Source: Aminobacter sp. AP02 | GTDB taxonomy: Bacteria > Pseudomonadota > Alphaproteobacteria > Rhizobiales > Rhizobiaceae | Length of the DNA: 64,000 nucleotides | Direction: 5' to 3' | NCBI RefSeq assembly: GCF_003148805.1 | Contig: NZ_QGGX01000001.1 | Location: forward strand, 124,001-188,000 | The notes under the pieces: model-generated | Told to the model about the DNA's origin: nothing | What the model saw: only the letters and a program-made list of their open reading frames with translations | Database searches by the model: none | Program-made: the position numbers and the translations under genes | Shown: in pieces, positions 17,797 through 26,066 of the stretch | Layout: the number at the start of each line of letters is the position of its first letter | How positions within the stretch are numbered: position 1 is the first letter of the stretch

Positions 17797-18690
17797 ATGG
17801 TCCAGTTTGTCGTCGACGTTCTGATCCGCGCGGTCGACCTGGCGCTGATCGCCATCGGGTTGAGCAGCGTCTATTCGCTGATCCGCTTTCCCAATGTCGC
17901 ACTTGTGCAATATGCGACGACCGGCGCACTTCTGGCGCTTGGCTTGCAGATGGCTGGCCTGCCCCTGGTGGTTGCCGCAATCGCTGCCTGCGCACTTGTC
18001 GGCATCATCGCGGTCGTGCTCAACGTCGTCGTTTTCGAGCGGTTGCTGCGTGCAGGCTCGGCCATTGCCATGGTCGGCTCGCTGGCACTTTCCATGGTGT
18101 TTTCGGCGATCTTCCTGGTCACGGCCGGACCCCGCCCCAAACGCTTCGAGCTGGAGATCAACCCGCCCCTGCGTTTCCTTGGCGCGCGGCTGACCGAGCA
18201 CCAGCTGATCTCAGTCGGCATCAGCGCGCTCGCCATTGGCGTCTTTGCACTGATCCTCTTCCGCACCGACCTCGGTCGCTGCATGCGCGCCACCGCGACC
18301 AATTCCGTGCTTGCCAGCGCAACTGGCATCGACACACGCAAGGTCACCAACACCGTTGTCTTCCTGTCCGGCGTGATGGCGGCGCTTGGCGGCATCGGCC
18401 TGTCGGTCAAGGGCGAGATGAGTGCCCAGCTCGGCCTCGACATGCTGCTGCCGGTGTTTGCCGCAGCCATCCTCGGCGGCCTCGGCAACGCGCTTGGAGC
18501 CGCCGTCGGTGCCGTCGTCATCGCCGCGGCAGAGACGATGGTCACCAATGTCAATTTCGGGCCGCTCTTCGGTGAGTCGGTGTTGTTCATTCCCGCCGCA
18601 TACGCAACCGCGGCATCCTTCCTGCTCCTCGTCGTGGTGCTGCTGATCAAGCCCTACGGCCTGTTTGTCTCGGAGGTGAAGCGTGTTTGA
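17797..18690 (+). CDS. Branched-chain amino acid-type ABC transporter permease (LivH-like)
   Basis: This 297-residue inner-membrane permease starts MVQFVVDVLIRAVDLALIA; the upstream extension in the same frame lies in the hairpin region and is unlikely. The usual LivH pattern after the first span is recognisable as SVYSLIRFPNVALVQYAT, although it is more divergent than in the other two LivH-like proteins of this window. The loop RTDLGRCMRATATNSVLASATG is the coupling region to the ATPases. It overlaps the next gene by eight bases. Confidence 0.91.
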   Translation: MVQFVVDVLIRAVDLALIAIGLSSVYSLIRFPNVALVQYATTGALLALGLQMAGLPLVVAAIAACALVGIIAVVLNVVVFERLLRAGSAIAMVGSLALSMVFSAIFLVTAGPRPKRFELEINPPLRFLGARLTEHQLISVGISALAIGVFALILFRTDLGRCMRATATNSVLASATGIDTRKVTNTVVFLSGVMAALGGIGLSVKGEMSAQLGLDMLLPVFAAAILGGLGNALGAAVGAVVIAAAETMVTNVNFGPLFGESVLFIPAAYATAASFLLLVVVLLIKPYGLFVSEVKRV

Positions 18691-19576
18691 GTTCCTCATC
18701 CATGTCGCGATCATGGCCTGCCTTTATGGGCTGCTGTCGCTCAGCCTCAATCTGCAGGTCGGCTTTGGCGGGCTGGTCAACTTTGGCCAGGTAATCCTGT
18801 TTGGCTGTGGCACCTATGGTGCGGCCATCGCCTTCTCCCACCAGCTCGGCCCGGTCGCCGGCATCGCGCTTGGCATCGTCTTCGCCGTTGTTGTTGCGGC
18901 GGCCTTCGCCCGCCTCGGCCGCAATCTCGGCGCCGACTATTGGGGCATCGCCACGCTTGCTGTCGCGGAGGTACTGCGCATCCTCGCCAACAACGAGGCC
19001 TGGCTGACTGGCGGCGCGCAAGGCATAAGCGGTATCCCGCTGTTGTTTGGCGACATGCCGCGCCCCATGGGGCCGCTGATGACGCTCGGTCTGTGCCTGG
19101 TCTTGCTGCTCGCCGCCTGGTGGCTGTGCCAGCGCCTGACGACCAGCCGCTACGGGCTTGCCCTCAAGCTGATGCGCGAAGAACCGCAGCTTGCCGCCTC
19201 GCTCGGCTATGACCTCGCTGCACTCAAGACGCAGACCTTGATGGTCGCCGCCGTCCTGGCCGCCGCCTCGGGCTTCGTCTTCGCCCATTACATCACCTTC
19301 GTCGGTCCCGACCAGCTGGTCAGCTCCGAGACTTTCCTGATCTGGGCGATGGTCATCATCGGCGGCTCGGGCAACCATCTCGGCGCCATTGTCGGCGCGA
19401 TCCTGATGCAGTTCCTGTTCGCCTTCGTGCCATTCGTGAAGGACGCGCTTGGCCTGCCGTCGGAATATGTCGCGGCCATGCGCCTGACGCTCGTCGGTGG
19501 CGGCCTGCTCGCCTTCCTGATGTGGCGCACCCAGGGCCTGATCCCCGAACGTATCGGAGGCAAACAAAATGGCTGA
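18683..19576 (+). CDS. Branched-chain amino acid-type ABC transporter permease (LivM-like)
   Basis: This 297-residue permease starts with GTG inside the end of the LivH-like gene, behind a good CGGAGGTGA ribosome-binding site. The LivM pattern LLSLSLNLQVGFGGLVNFGQV near the N-terminus is diagnostic. The coupling loop SRYGLALKLMREEPQLAASLG and the region FVGPDQLVSSETFLIWAMVIIGG agree with the family. It overlaps the next ATPase gene by eight bases. Confidence 0.93.
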   Translation: MFEFLIHVAIMACLYGLLSLSLNLQVGFGGLVNFGQVILFGCGTYGAAIAFSHQLGPVAGIALGIVFAVVVAAAFARLGRNLGADYWGIATLAVAEVLRILANNEAWLTGGAQGISGIPLLFGDMPRPMGPLMTLGLCLVLLLAAWWLCQRLTTSRYGLALKLMREEPQLAASLGYDLAALKTQTLMVAAVLAAASGFVFAHYITFVGPDQLVSSETFLIWAMVIIGGSGNHLGAIVGAILMQFLFAFVPFVKDALGLPSEYVAAMRLTLVGGGLLAFLMWRTQGLIPERIGGKQNG

Positions 19577-20330
19577 GGCTGTCCTGACCGCCGAGCGCGT
19601 CGCCAAGGCTTTCGGCGCCCACAAGGTGCTGAGTGACGTGCGTTTCCGTATCGGTGCCGACGAAATCGTCGGCCTGCTCGGGCCGAACGGCTCGGGCAAG
19701 TCGACCCTGCTCAACATCGTCTCCGGCTTTTCGCGCCCTGATGCCGGCGAAATCCTCTTCCTCGGCAAAAGCGTCGCCGGTATGCCTTCGCACAAGATTG
19801 CGCGACAAGGTCTGGTCCGCACCTTCCAGCTGCCGTCGATGCCGCACCGCATGAGCGTGCGCGAGGTACTGCGCGCCGGATCGCGCGACGGCGCAGGGCT
19901 GCTCCAGGCCTTCACGGGCAAAGGCAGCGACGATGCCGAGGCCGAAGAGCTGATCGAACAGTTCGCGCTCGCACCACTTGCCCACCAGCCGGCGAGCTCG
20001 CTATCGGGCGGCCAGAAGAAGCTGCTCTCCATTGCGGTCGCCTTGCGCAGCCGGCCGAAGCTGCTTTGCCTCGACGAGCCGACGGCGGGCGTTCATCCGC
20101 AGCTGCGCGGCCGCATGGTCGAGTTGCTCAAGGCGTTTAACAAGCGCGGCGTCGCCATGCTGGTAGTCGAACACGACATGCATTTCATCCGTGAACTTTG
20201 CGGCCGCTGTATCGTTCTCGATCGGGGCGAGATCATCGCCGACTGCGCCCCACGCGAGCTCACCGAAAACGAACGCGTCGTCGAGGCCTATCTCGGCAAG
20301 TCGGTCGCCAAGCAGAAGGTGTCGGCATGA
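19569..20330 (+). CDS. Branched-chain amino acid-type ABC transporter ATP-binding protein (LivG-like)
   Basis: This 253-residue ATPase has Walker A (GPNGSGKST), the LivG-like Q-loop stretch LVRTFQLPSMPHRMSVRE, signature SSLSGGQKKLLSIA, Walker B (LLCLDEPTAGVHP) and H-loop (LVVEHDM). It is coupled to the LivM-like gene upstream and, through an ATGA overlap, to the LivF-like gene downstream. Confidence 0.94.
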   Translation: MAEAVLTAERVAKAFGAHKVLSDVRFRIGADEIVGLLGPNGSGKSTLLNIVSGFSRPDAGEILFLGKSVAGMPSHKIARQGLVRTFQLPSMPHRMSVREVLRAGSRDGAGLLQAFTGKGSDDAEAEELIEQFALAPLAHQPASSLSGGQKKLLSIAVALRSRPKLLCLDEPTAGVHPQLRGRMVELLKAFNKRGVAMLVVEHDMHFIRELCGRCIVLDRGEIIADCAPRELTENERVVEAYLGKSVAKQKVSA

Positions 20331-21079
20331 TCCGCGTCAACAAAGTGCGCGCCGGCTATGGCGATGGCCCCGACATCCTGCAGGGCATCGACCTTACGGC
20401 TTCAGGCGGTGAGATCGTCACCATTCTAGGGCCCAATGGCTGTGGCAAGTCCACGCTGCTCAAATGCATCGCCGGTTTCGTCAGGCCGCGCGGCGGCGCG
20501 GTCGAGATGGAAGGCCGTGACGTCAGCGCCGTTCCGGTGCACGAGAAGGTCAAGAACCACCGCATGGGCTTCGTGCCGCAGACCGACAATGTGTTTTCAA
20601 CACTGACCGTTGCCGACAACATCCTGCTTGGTGCCCGCCATCTGCCGGTGGCCGAACGCAACGAGCGCTATGCCGAGTTGATGGCGCAATATCCTTCACT
20701 GGCCTCCAAGCAGGAGCGCAAGGCATCCGCTCTGTCAGGCGGCGAACGCCAGATCCTGTCGCTCGCCCGCGCCCTGATTTCCAACCCCAAAGTGCTGCTG
20801 CTCGACGAACCCTCGGCGGGTCTTTCGCCCTTGATGATGCATGAGGTTTTTGCCGCGATCGCCGAGATACGCGACCGCACCGGCATGTGCATCGTCATGG
20901 TCGAGCAGAATGCCTTCGAGGCTCTCGGCGTTGCCGACAGGGCCTATGTGCTGTCTCTTGGCAAGGTGGCGATCGAGGGCAGGGCAGCAGACCTGCTGGC
21001 CGATCCAGCGATGCGCCATCTCTACCTCGGCGGTGAGCCCCCGGCCGCCGAGGGAAAACCCCGGTTCGCTGCAGTCTGA
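20327..21079 (+). CDS. Branched-chain amino acid-type ABC transporter ATP-binding protein (LivF-like)
   Basis: This 250-residue ATPase starts at the ATG in the ATGA overlap; a longer in-frame extension upstream only shadows the LivG-like gene. Walker A (GPNGCGKST), signature LSGGERQIL, Walker B (VLLLDEPSAGLSP) and the H-loop position (MVEQNAF) are all present. It is the last transporter gene before the racemase-like enzyme. Confidence 0.94.
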   Translation: MIRVNKVRAGYGDGPDILQGIDLTASGGEIVTILGPNGCGKSTLLKCIAGFVRPRGGAVEMEGRDVSAVPVHEKVKNHRMGFVPQTDNVFSTLTVADNILLGARHLPVAERNERYAELMAQYPSLASKQERKASALSGGERQILSLARALISNPKVLLLDEPSAGLSPLMMHEVFAAIAEIRDRTGMCIVMVEQNAFEALGVADRAYVLSLGKVAIEGRAADLLADPAMRHLYLGGEPPAAEGKPRFAAV

Positions 21080-21110
21080 TGCAGCACCTCCCAGCATAGA
21101 AGGGCAGATC

Positions 21111-21911
21111 ATGACCATCGCCGCACATCAGGCCGGCAAAGCCGGTCTTGTCTCCAACATCGAAAACATTCCGTTTGATACCGACAACGGTATTGGCCAG
21201 TCGGCCAACCTTGGCCTCCTGGTGCTGCGCACCGACCAGACGATCGAGGACGAGTTCCGTTTCGCCTTGCCCGAAGGCGTGGCGCTCTACGAAGCGCGCC
21301 TGCATTCACCGGTCGAGATCACGCCCGACAATCTGCGCAAGATGGAGGCCGATATCCCGGGCACCGTCGGCCTCTTGCCGGATGTGCGCTTCGACGTCAT
21401 CGGTTTCGGTTGCACATCAGGCTCGTTGGTGATCGGCGAGGCCCAGATTGCCAGGCGGGTCAGGGAAGTCATGCCTGGGGTGGAAGTCACCGATCCGGTG
21501 ACCGCCGCTCTCGCGGCCTTCAAGGCGATGGGCGCCAAGAAGATCGCGCTGCTGACGCCTTACATCGCCACCATCAACCACGCCTTGCGCGAAGCCTTCA
21601 TGGCGCGCGGGCTCGAGATCCCTGTCATGGGCTCCTTCAACGAGCCGGACGACAATCTCGTCGCCCGCATCACCACCGAGGCGATCGAAAAGGCGATCCT
21701 CGACGTCGGCGCGTCGGAAGAGTGCGAGGCTGTGTTCGTCTCCTGCACCAGCCTGCGCGTCGCCCGCATCGCCGAACGGGTCGAGGTCAAGCTCGGCAAG
21801 CCGGTGACCTCGAGCAACCATGCCATGGCCTGGCATATGCTGCGCCTCGGTGGCTACGACAAGCCGATCGAAGGACTTGGCACGCTCTATCGCACGAAGC
21901 TGGCCGGCTGA
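21111..21911 (+). CDS. Asp/Glu racemase superfamily protein (maleate isomerase / arylmalonate decarboxylase-like)
   Basis: This 266-residue cytoplasmic enzyme has two conserved cysteine motifs, FGCTSGS (about residue 103) and SCTSLR (about 211), the signature pair of the Asp/Glu/hydantoin racemase superfamily; the CTSG form points to the maleate cis-trans isomerase/arylmalonate decarboxylase branch. It follows the LivF-like gene by 31 bases with an AGAAGGG ribosome-binding site, so it is the last gene of the operon. The enzyme may isomerise, racemise or decarboxylate the imported acid. The substrate cannot be decided from sequence alone. Confidence 0.87.
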   Translation: MTIAAHQAGKAGLVSNIENIPFDTDNGIGQSANLGLLVLRTDQTIEDEFRFALPEGVALYEARLHSPVEITPDNLRKMEADIPGTVGLLPDVRFDVIGFGCTSGSLVIGEAQIARRVREVMPGVEVTDPVTAALAAFKAMGAKKIALLTPYIATINHALREAFMARGLEIPVMGSFNEPDDNLVARITTEAIEKAILDVGASEECEAVFVSCTSLRVARIAERVEVKLGKPVTSSNHAMAWHMLRLGGYDKPIEGLGTLYRTKLAG

Positions 21912-21932
21912 CTTTCCAACCTGCAAATCCGA

Positions 21933-21958
21933 GAGCCGCGGCGTCACCGCCGCGGCTC
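21933..21958. terminator. Strong bidirectional terminator between convergent genes
   Basis: GAGCCGCGGCG pairs perfectly with CGCCGCGGCTC around TCAC, followed by ATCGTTTTC on the plus strand. It closes the second Liv-type operon and lies before the end of the convergent phytase-like gene. Confidence 0.85.
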
Positions 21959-21982
21959 ATCGTTTTCAGTTGCGTTGGGCGG

Positions 21983-24178
21983 TCAGTTGATCGTGGCGAT
22001 GTTGCCCAGGCGCAGGAACAGTGTCTCGCCGGAGGAGTCGTCGACACCGTCATTGTCGGTGACGACGAAAGCCTCTCCAGCGGCATCAACAGCAAAGCCC
22101 TCGACCTTGTCGACGACATAGCCATTGGTCGCCGACTTGAGGTCTGGCAGCAGGTCACGCACAAGCGTCTTTTCTACCAGAGGTAGTTCGCCACCAAGCT
22201 TGGACGGCTTGAAGCCGTCGAGCGCCACCGCATAGACGCGCTTGTTCCTGGCTTCCTGGGCGATCAGATTGTCACGCTCGATGATGTACAGCTTGCCGTC
22301 CTGGGCTGATATCTCCGACAGGCCGACCCAGCCTTTTTCGGCAGCGTCGAGCGGGTAGCGCACCGCGGACCATTCCTTGTCCTTGGGCTTGTAGGCCAAA
22401 AGCTTGACCTGGCCCTTGGGATCGTCGGCCCATTCGCGCTGGATCGCCATGACGAGCGTCAAGTCGTCGCCTTCGCCAAGGGTGGTGATGCCTTCCAGAC
22501 CGTAGCGGGTCTCATGAGTCAGGAGCTCGGCCGGGAAAGCAATCTCTTCCTTGATCTCACCCTTGGCGTTGACGTTGTAGATGGCGTGCGGGACGAGCTT
22601 GTCAGAGCGGCCTTCCGATGCCAGCCAGAAGCCGCCCTTGCCATCGGCGACGATACCTTCGAGATCGAGCTTCTGGGCAGGCTGGCCATCACGGGTGACG
22701 ATGATCTTTTCCGTGATCAGGGCAGGGGTCTTGGTCGCGTCGATGGTGAAGATCGCCGGAGCCGAGCGGTAGACGGAGTCAGAAACGGCATAGAGCTTGC
22801 CGGCTTCCTTGGGATCGGCGACGAGACCCGAGAGCGCGCCCCAGCCGAGCGGCGTGCCGTCGTCCTTGAAGCTGGAGGTGATCTGCGGGTAGGCGGCTTG
22901 ACCTTCGCCGAGTTCGTAGACCATGACATGCGAACGCGCGAGGCCGTCCTCCACGAGGTCGGTTTCGTTGGCGGTGACCAGAAGGTTGCGCTGGGGAATG
23001 GCGACAAGGCCTTCCGGGCCGATGCCCGAGGGCAGCAACTGGAGAAATTCAGGCTCGGCGCCGGTATCCTTGTAGACTCCGATCAGCGAGGCGCGCTCAG
23101 CCGCAACAAAGATCAGTTTCTGGTCGCCGAAGGATGCGAATTCGAGGCCTTCCGGCTCGACGCCCTTCTTGTTGCGGGCGTCGGAATAGTGGCCGGCGGC
23201 TGCTGCCTGGTATTCGAAGGACGGACCTGATTCATAGAGTTCCTCGCCAGCCTTGGAGAAGATGGTGAGGCCGCGCGCGCCGCCCTTGTAGTCGCCTTCA
23301 TTGGCAACGACGAGACGGTCGTTGTCGAGCCACTTCACAGCATCGGGCTCGCGCGGAGCATTTTCGATCTTGCCGGTGAACGACAGCGCGCCGTCCTTCT
23401 TGGTATCGACGTTTTCGAGCGTTACGTCGCCGGCGGAGAAGTGCGAAACGATCTTGGCGGTTGCCGCATCAACGATGGCGACATGGTTGTTTTCTTGCAG
23501 CGTGACGGCGATCTGGCCAGCTTCGTTGAAGGCCACGAACTCCGGCTCGGGATCCTCCGGTGCGACAGTGGCGATTCCGGTCAGGTCGACGGTCTTGATC
23601 GAGGCGCAGTCTGGCACGCCGTCCGTCAGCGCCACGATCTTGAGGTTGCCGGCTGGCATCTGCGGCAGGGCACCATCGTTCAGCTCTTCGTCGCGCTCAT
23701 TTTCGATAGCGATTGCCAGGAACATGCCGTCTGCGCTCAGCGTTACCGAGTCGGGCTGTCCGCCGAGGTCGCATGAGGCCTCGATCGCCTTGGAGGCGAG
23801 GTCGATGACGGTCAGGTTGCCCGACGGCTCCTGCTTGCTCTTGGAGGTGTTGATGCCGGTCAGGACTTTCTTGTTCGCGACGGCCACCGAGGTCGGCTCG
23901 CCGTCGATCTTGACGATGCCACCAGCCTTTGGTGCCTTCGGATCGGTGATGTCGATGAAACCAACCGCACCCAACGGGCTGTCGGAATAGACCAGCGTCA
24001 TGCCGTCTTCGGTGGTCGCGATGATTTCCGACGAGGTCGGGGTCGCCGCATCGACATCAGCCGGCAAATTGGTGGCGACGGGGAAAATGGCAATGCGATT
24101 GAACACTTGGCCGGCATTTGCGGGGAAAGCAGCTGACGCGGCGAGCGCGGTCGTCAAAAGCAGGAGCTTGCGGGACAT
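21983..24178 (-). CDS. Secreted phytase/esterase-like beta-propeller protein, predicted Pho regulon member
   Basis: This 731-residue exported protein has a signal peptide (LLLLTTALAASAAFPANAG). The N-terminal half looks like repeated beta-propeller blades (SVAVANKK, NLTVIDLA, DSVTLSADGMFLAIAIEN, PDAVKWLDNDRLVVANEG). The C-terminal half has the esterase-like activity of phytase pattern (LDLEGIVADGKGGFWLASEG, YGLEGITTLGEGDDLTLVMA, KVEGFAVDAAGEAFVVTDNDG). A three-unit PHO box lies upstream, so expression under phosphate limitation is expected and a phosphatase, phytase or phosphodiester role is plausible. It is monocistronic. No classical catalytic triad is obvious to me, so the reaction stays open. 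Confidence 0.85.
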   Translation of the reverse strand: MSRKLLLLTTALAASAAFPANAGQVFNRIAIFPVATNLPADVDAATPTSSEIIATTEDGMTLVYSDSPLGAVGFIDITDPKAPKAGGIVKIDGEPTSVAVANKKVLTGINTSKSKQEPSGNLTVIDLASKAIEASCDLGGQPDSVTLSADGMFLAIAIENERDEELNDGALPQMPAGNLKIVALTDGVPDCASIKTVDLTGIATVAPEDPEPEFVAFNEAGQIAVTLQENNHVAIVDAATAKIVSHFSAGDVTLENVDTKKDGALSFTGKIENAPREPDAVKWLDNDRLVVANEGDYKGGARGLTIFSKAGEELYESGPSFEYQAAAAGHYSDARNKKGVEPEGLEFASFGDQKLIFVAAERASLIGVYKDTGAEPEFLQLLPSGIGPEGLVAIPQRNLLVTANETDLVEDGLARSHVMVYELGEGQAAYPQITSSFKDDGTPLGWGALSGLVADPKEAGKLYAVSDSVYRSAPAIFTIDATKTPALITEKIIVTRDGQPAQKLDLEGIVADGKGGFWLASEGRSDKLVPHAIYNVNAKGEIKEEIAFPAELLTHETRYGLEGITTLGEGDDLTLVMAIQREWADDPKGQVKLLAYKPKDKEWSAVRYPLDAAEKGWVGLSEISAQDGKLYIIERDNLIAQEARNKRVYAVALDGFKPSKLGGELPLVEKTLVRDLLPDLKSATNGYVVDKVEGFAVDAAGEAFVVTDNDGVDDSSGETLFLRLGNIATIN

Positions 24179-24240
24179 GGAAAACCTCTTTGCCTGAACG
24201 GAATTGCGAGCTTCGTTTGGGGCAACGAGATTTCAACGCG

Positions 24241-24269
24241 ATGACAGCTTGATGATGGTTTCGTGACAG
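24241..24269 (-). promoter_or_regulatory. PHO box with three 11-base units upstream of the phytase-like gene
   Basis: Read on the minus strand, CTGTCAC (24269-24263), CCATCAT (24258-24252) and CTGTCAT (24247-24241) recur every 11 bases, matching the PhoB consensus of CTGTCAT heptamers separated by four bases. The last unit ends 62 bases before the gene start. I see no strong -10 after it. Confidence 0.8.
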
Positions 24270-24345
24270 CTGTGGATAGCTTGGCCCTGCCAGGCGCTGC
24301 GCTTATTCGCAATCAAACGATAGAATCCACTAGGATGAAACTTAA

Positions 24346-24360
24346 ATTCATGATATGAAT
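24346..24360. promoter_or_regulatory. Inverted repeat ATTCAT-GAT-ATGAAT
   Basis: A perfect six-base inverted repeat with three-base spacer lies in the AT-rich middle of the 580-base gap between the phytase-like gene and the DUF1612 gene. It may be an operator for the divergent direction; no target is certain. Confidence 0.3.
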
Positions 24361-24475
24361 ATGTCGAACTCGGATTTTGGCCGCTCGTAGGGTCAGCATC
24401 CACGCACTCCGCAGGAAACAACCGAAACATGTGCTGGAGCCGCGCAAGCTTCAGGCAGGTGGCTTTTGACCGGCG

Positions 24476-24655
24476 ATGACCATGAAAACTGCACCGAACC
24501 TACTCCATTTTCTTGCTCTAGCCGCCTGCCTGGCGGCGCGCTTGCTTTGTGCCGGCGATCTGCAGATGCCCGGCGTGCGCCGCGCCATGCAGACCATGGC
24601 GGGTGCAGGCCGTTCAGTCATCAGCGAGGACCTTGGCCAGCCAATTCAAGCATAG
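24476..24655 (+). CDS. Possible small exported protein of 59 residues
   Basis: An ATG-initiated frame encodes 59 residues with a basic start and a hydrophobic core (NLLHFLALAACLAARLLCAG) that resembles a signal peptide or lipobox-type leader, followed by about 30 polar residues. I do not recognise the family. The ribosome-binding site is weak and a second, overlapping frame (24466-24708) competes, so the assignment is tentative. It lies in the gap upstream of the DUF1612 gene and could be a remnant. Confidence 0.25.
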   Translation: MTMKTAPNLLHFLALAACLAARLLCAGDLQMPGVRRAMQTMAGAGRSVISEDLGQPIQA

Positions 24656-24669
24656 GTCCCCAAGGCTAT

Positions 24670-24681
24670 CTCAACGTTGAG
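24670..24681. promoter_or_regulatory. Perfect palindrome CTCAACGTTGAG upstream of the DUF1612 gene
   Basis: A 12-base perfect palindrome lies 78 bases before the DUF1612 start and 28 bases before a second inverted repeat. Together they form a plausible regulator-binding region. Confidence 0.4.
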
Positions 24682-24708
24682 GCACCGCCGCGTGAGTTTG
24701 CGCCGTGA

Positions 24709-24733
24709 TAAAGCGACATCCTCTATCGCTTTA
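24709..24733. promoter_or_regulatory. Inverted repeat TAAAGCGA-N9-TCGCTTTA upstream of the DUF1612 gene
   Basis: An eight-base perfect inverted repeat with a nine-base spacer ends 25 bases before the gene start. It could be an operator (possible autoregulation) or a leader hairpin; no T-run follows, so it is not a terminator. Confidence 0.45.
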
Positions 24734-24758
24734 GTTGCGCTTCAGGTTTAGTTGGTCG

Positions 24759-25889
24759 ATGACCTACGATCTGACCGATTTGCCCCTCACCAGCCTCATC
24801 GGCCCAGCGATGCGGGCGAGCGAAGCGCTGGTGCGCCTCGACGAGCGTATCGCGCGTTCGCCGGTGGGACAGGGTTTTGTCGAGCGCGGTCATTTCACCG
24901 ATGCCGTTTCGTCGCTGTGGCTCGATGGCGAACTGGTTCATATCGAAGACCTGGTTTTGCATGACGCTCATATGGACCTGCGCGCGCCGACGCACGAGCT
25001 TACGCGGGCGCATGAGATCCTGCGGCTCAGGCGGCAGATTTTTGCCAACAGGCCAAGCTGGGCGCTGGGTCGCGAGGGTCTTGCCACATTGTGCGGACGT
25101 GGCGCCGCACAAGTGGCGCCAAGGCCGCAATATCAAGAGGTGGCGCTGGGGGGCGAGGAAGATGAAGACGATGGCGACGATACGCTCAAGGCCGAAATGG
25201 CCGCGCTCGACGCGGCCCTCGACCGTGCCCAGGCGGTGCTCGAACGGACGCCCAGAGATGCAAAGCAGCCGGCCACGCGCGCCGTCATGACCGTGCGCCG
25301 GGGTGCGGATGACAAGAATCCGCTGATCTATGACGCCGACTGGGACGAGCCCGAGCGACTTGCGGCCTGGCAACGAGCGCTTTCCGAAAGCGAAGGCCTG
25401 CCGCCGCTACTGCGCGCTGCTGTCGCCTTCGATGCCTGGAGCGTGATTGCGCCGCTGCAGCATGCGCCCTGGCTCGGGCGCCTGCTCGTCGAAGCACTGC
25501 TGCGCGAAACCGCAACGACGACGGCGCACCTTGCGGCACTTTATTTCGGGGCGCGCATCATCCCGCGCGAGATCAGGCATTCGCGGGACCGCGCGATGCG
25601 GCTGGTGGCCTTTCTCGACGGCGTTTACGAAACCGCGAAGGCCGGAGCAAAGGAACACGACCGGCTGATCCTGGCCAAGACGCAGATGGACAGGCGGCTC
25701 AAAGGCCGGCGCTCGACATCGAAATTGCCTCAGTTGATAGACCTCGTGCTGTCGCGGCCACTGGTCTCCAGCGGCATGGTCGAAAAGGAACTTGGCGTGA
25801 CGACGGCCGGCGCGCTCAACCTGATCGGCGAACTCGACCTGCGCGAGATCACCGGCAGGGGCAGGTACCGTGCCTGGGGTATCATGTGA
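24759..25889 (+). CDS. RHE_PE00001-type protein (DUF1612 with C-terminal HTH-like region)
   Basis: This 376-residue protein is recognisable from its N-terminus (DLTDLPLTSLIGPAMRASEA, LDERIARSPVGQGFVERGHF) as a member of a family frequent on rhizobial plasmids and chromosomes and named after RHE_PE00001. The middle is acidic (EEDEDDGDD). The C-terminal 80 residues (LIDLVLSRPLVSSGMVEKEL, GVTTAGALNLIGELDLREIT) look like a winged helix. The start is the ATG at 24759; a TTG at 24735 would add eight residues. The family function is unknown to me; DNA binding is inferred from the C-terminus. Two palindromes precede the gene. Confidence 0.8.
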   Translation: MTYDLTDLPLTSLIGPAMRASEALVRLDERIARSPVGQGFVERGHFTDAVSSLWLDGELVHIEDLVLHDAHMDLRAPTHELTRAHEILRLRRQIFANRPSWALGREGLATLCGRGAAQVAPRPQYQEVALGGEEDEDDGDDTLKAEMAALDAALDRAQAVLERTPRDAKQPATRAVMTVRRGADDKNPLIYDADWDEPERLAAWQRALSESEGLPPLLRAAVAFDAWSVIAPLQHAPWLGRLLVEALLRETATTTAHLAALYFGARIIPREIRHSRDRAMRLVAFLDGVYETAKAGAKEHDRLILAKTQMDRRLKGRRSTSKLPQLIDLVLSRPLVSSGMVEKELGVTTAGALNLIGELDLREITGRGRYRAWGIM

Positions 25890-26066
25890 GTGGCTTGCAG
25901 CCAGCCTGCGGCGGTGGGACGCGGGTCGCTTAAATCGCTGGCGCTGGCGTCCAAATGAACCGATGCTTTCATCGGCCGCTTGAGATGCGGCCCGGCGATC
26001 TTTCCGGCAACGGCCCACGCAGCCGACATGCCCGCAAGGTGGCTGCCGCGAAAGCTTCCGGGGAGG

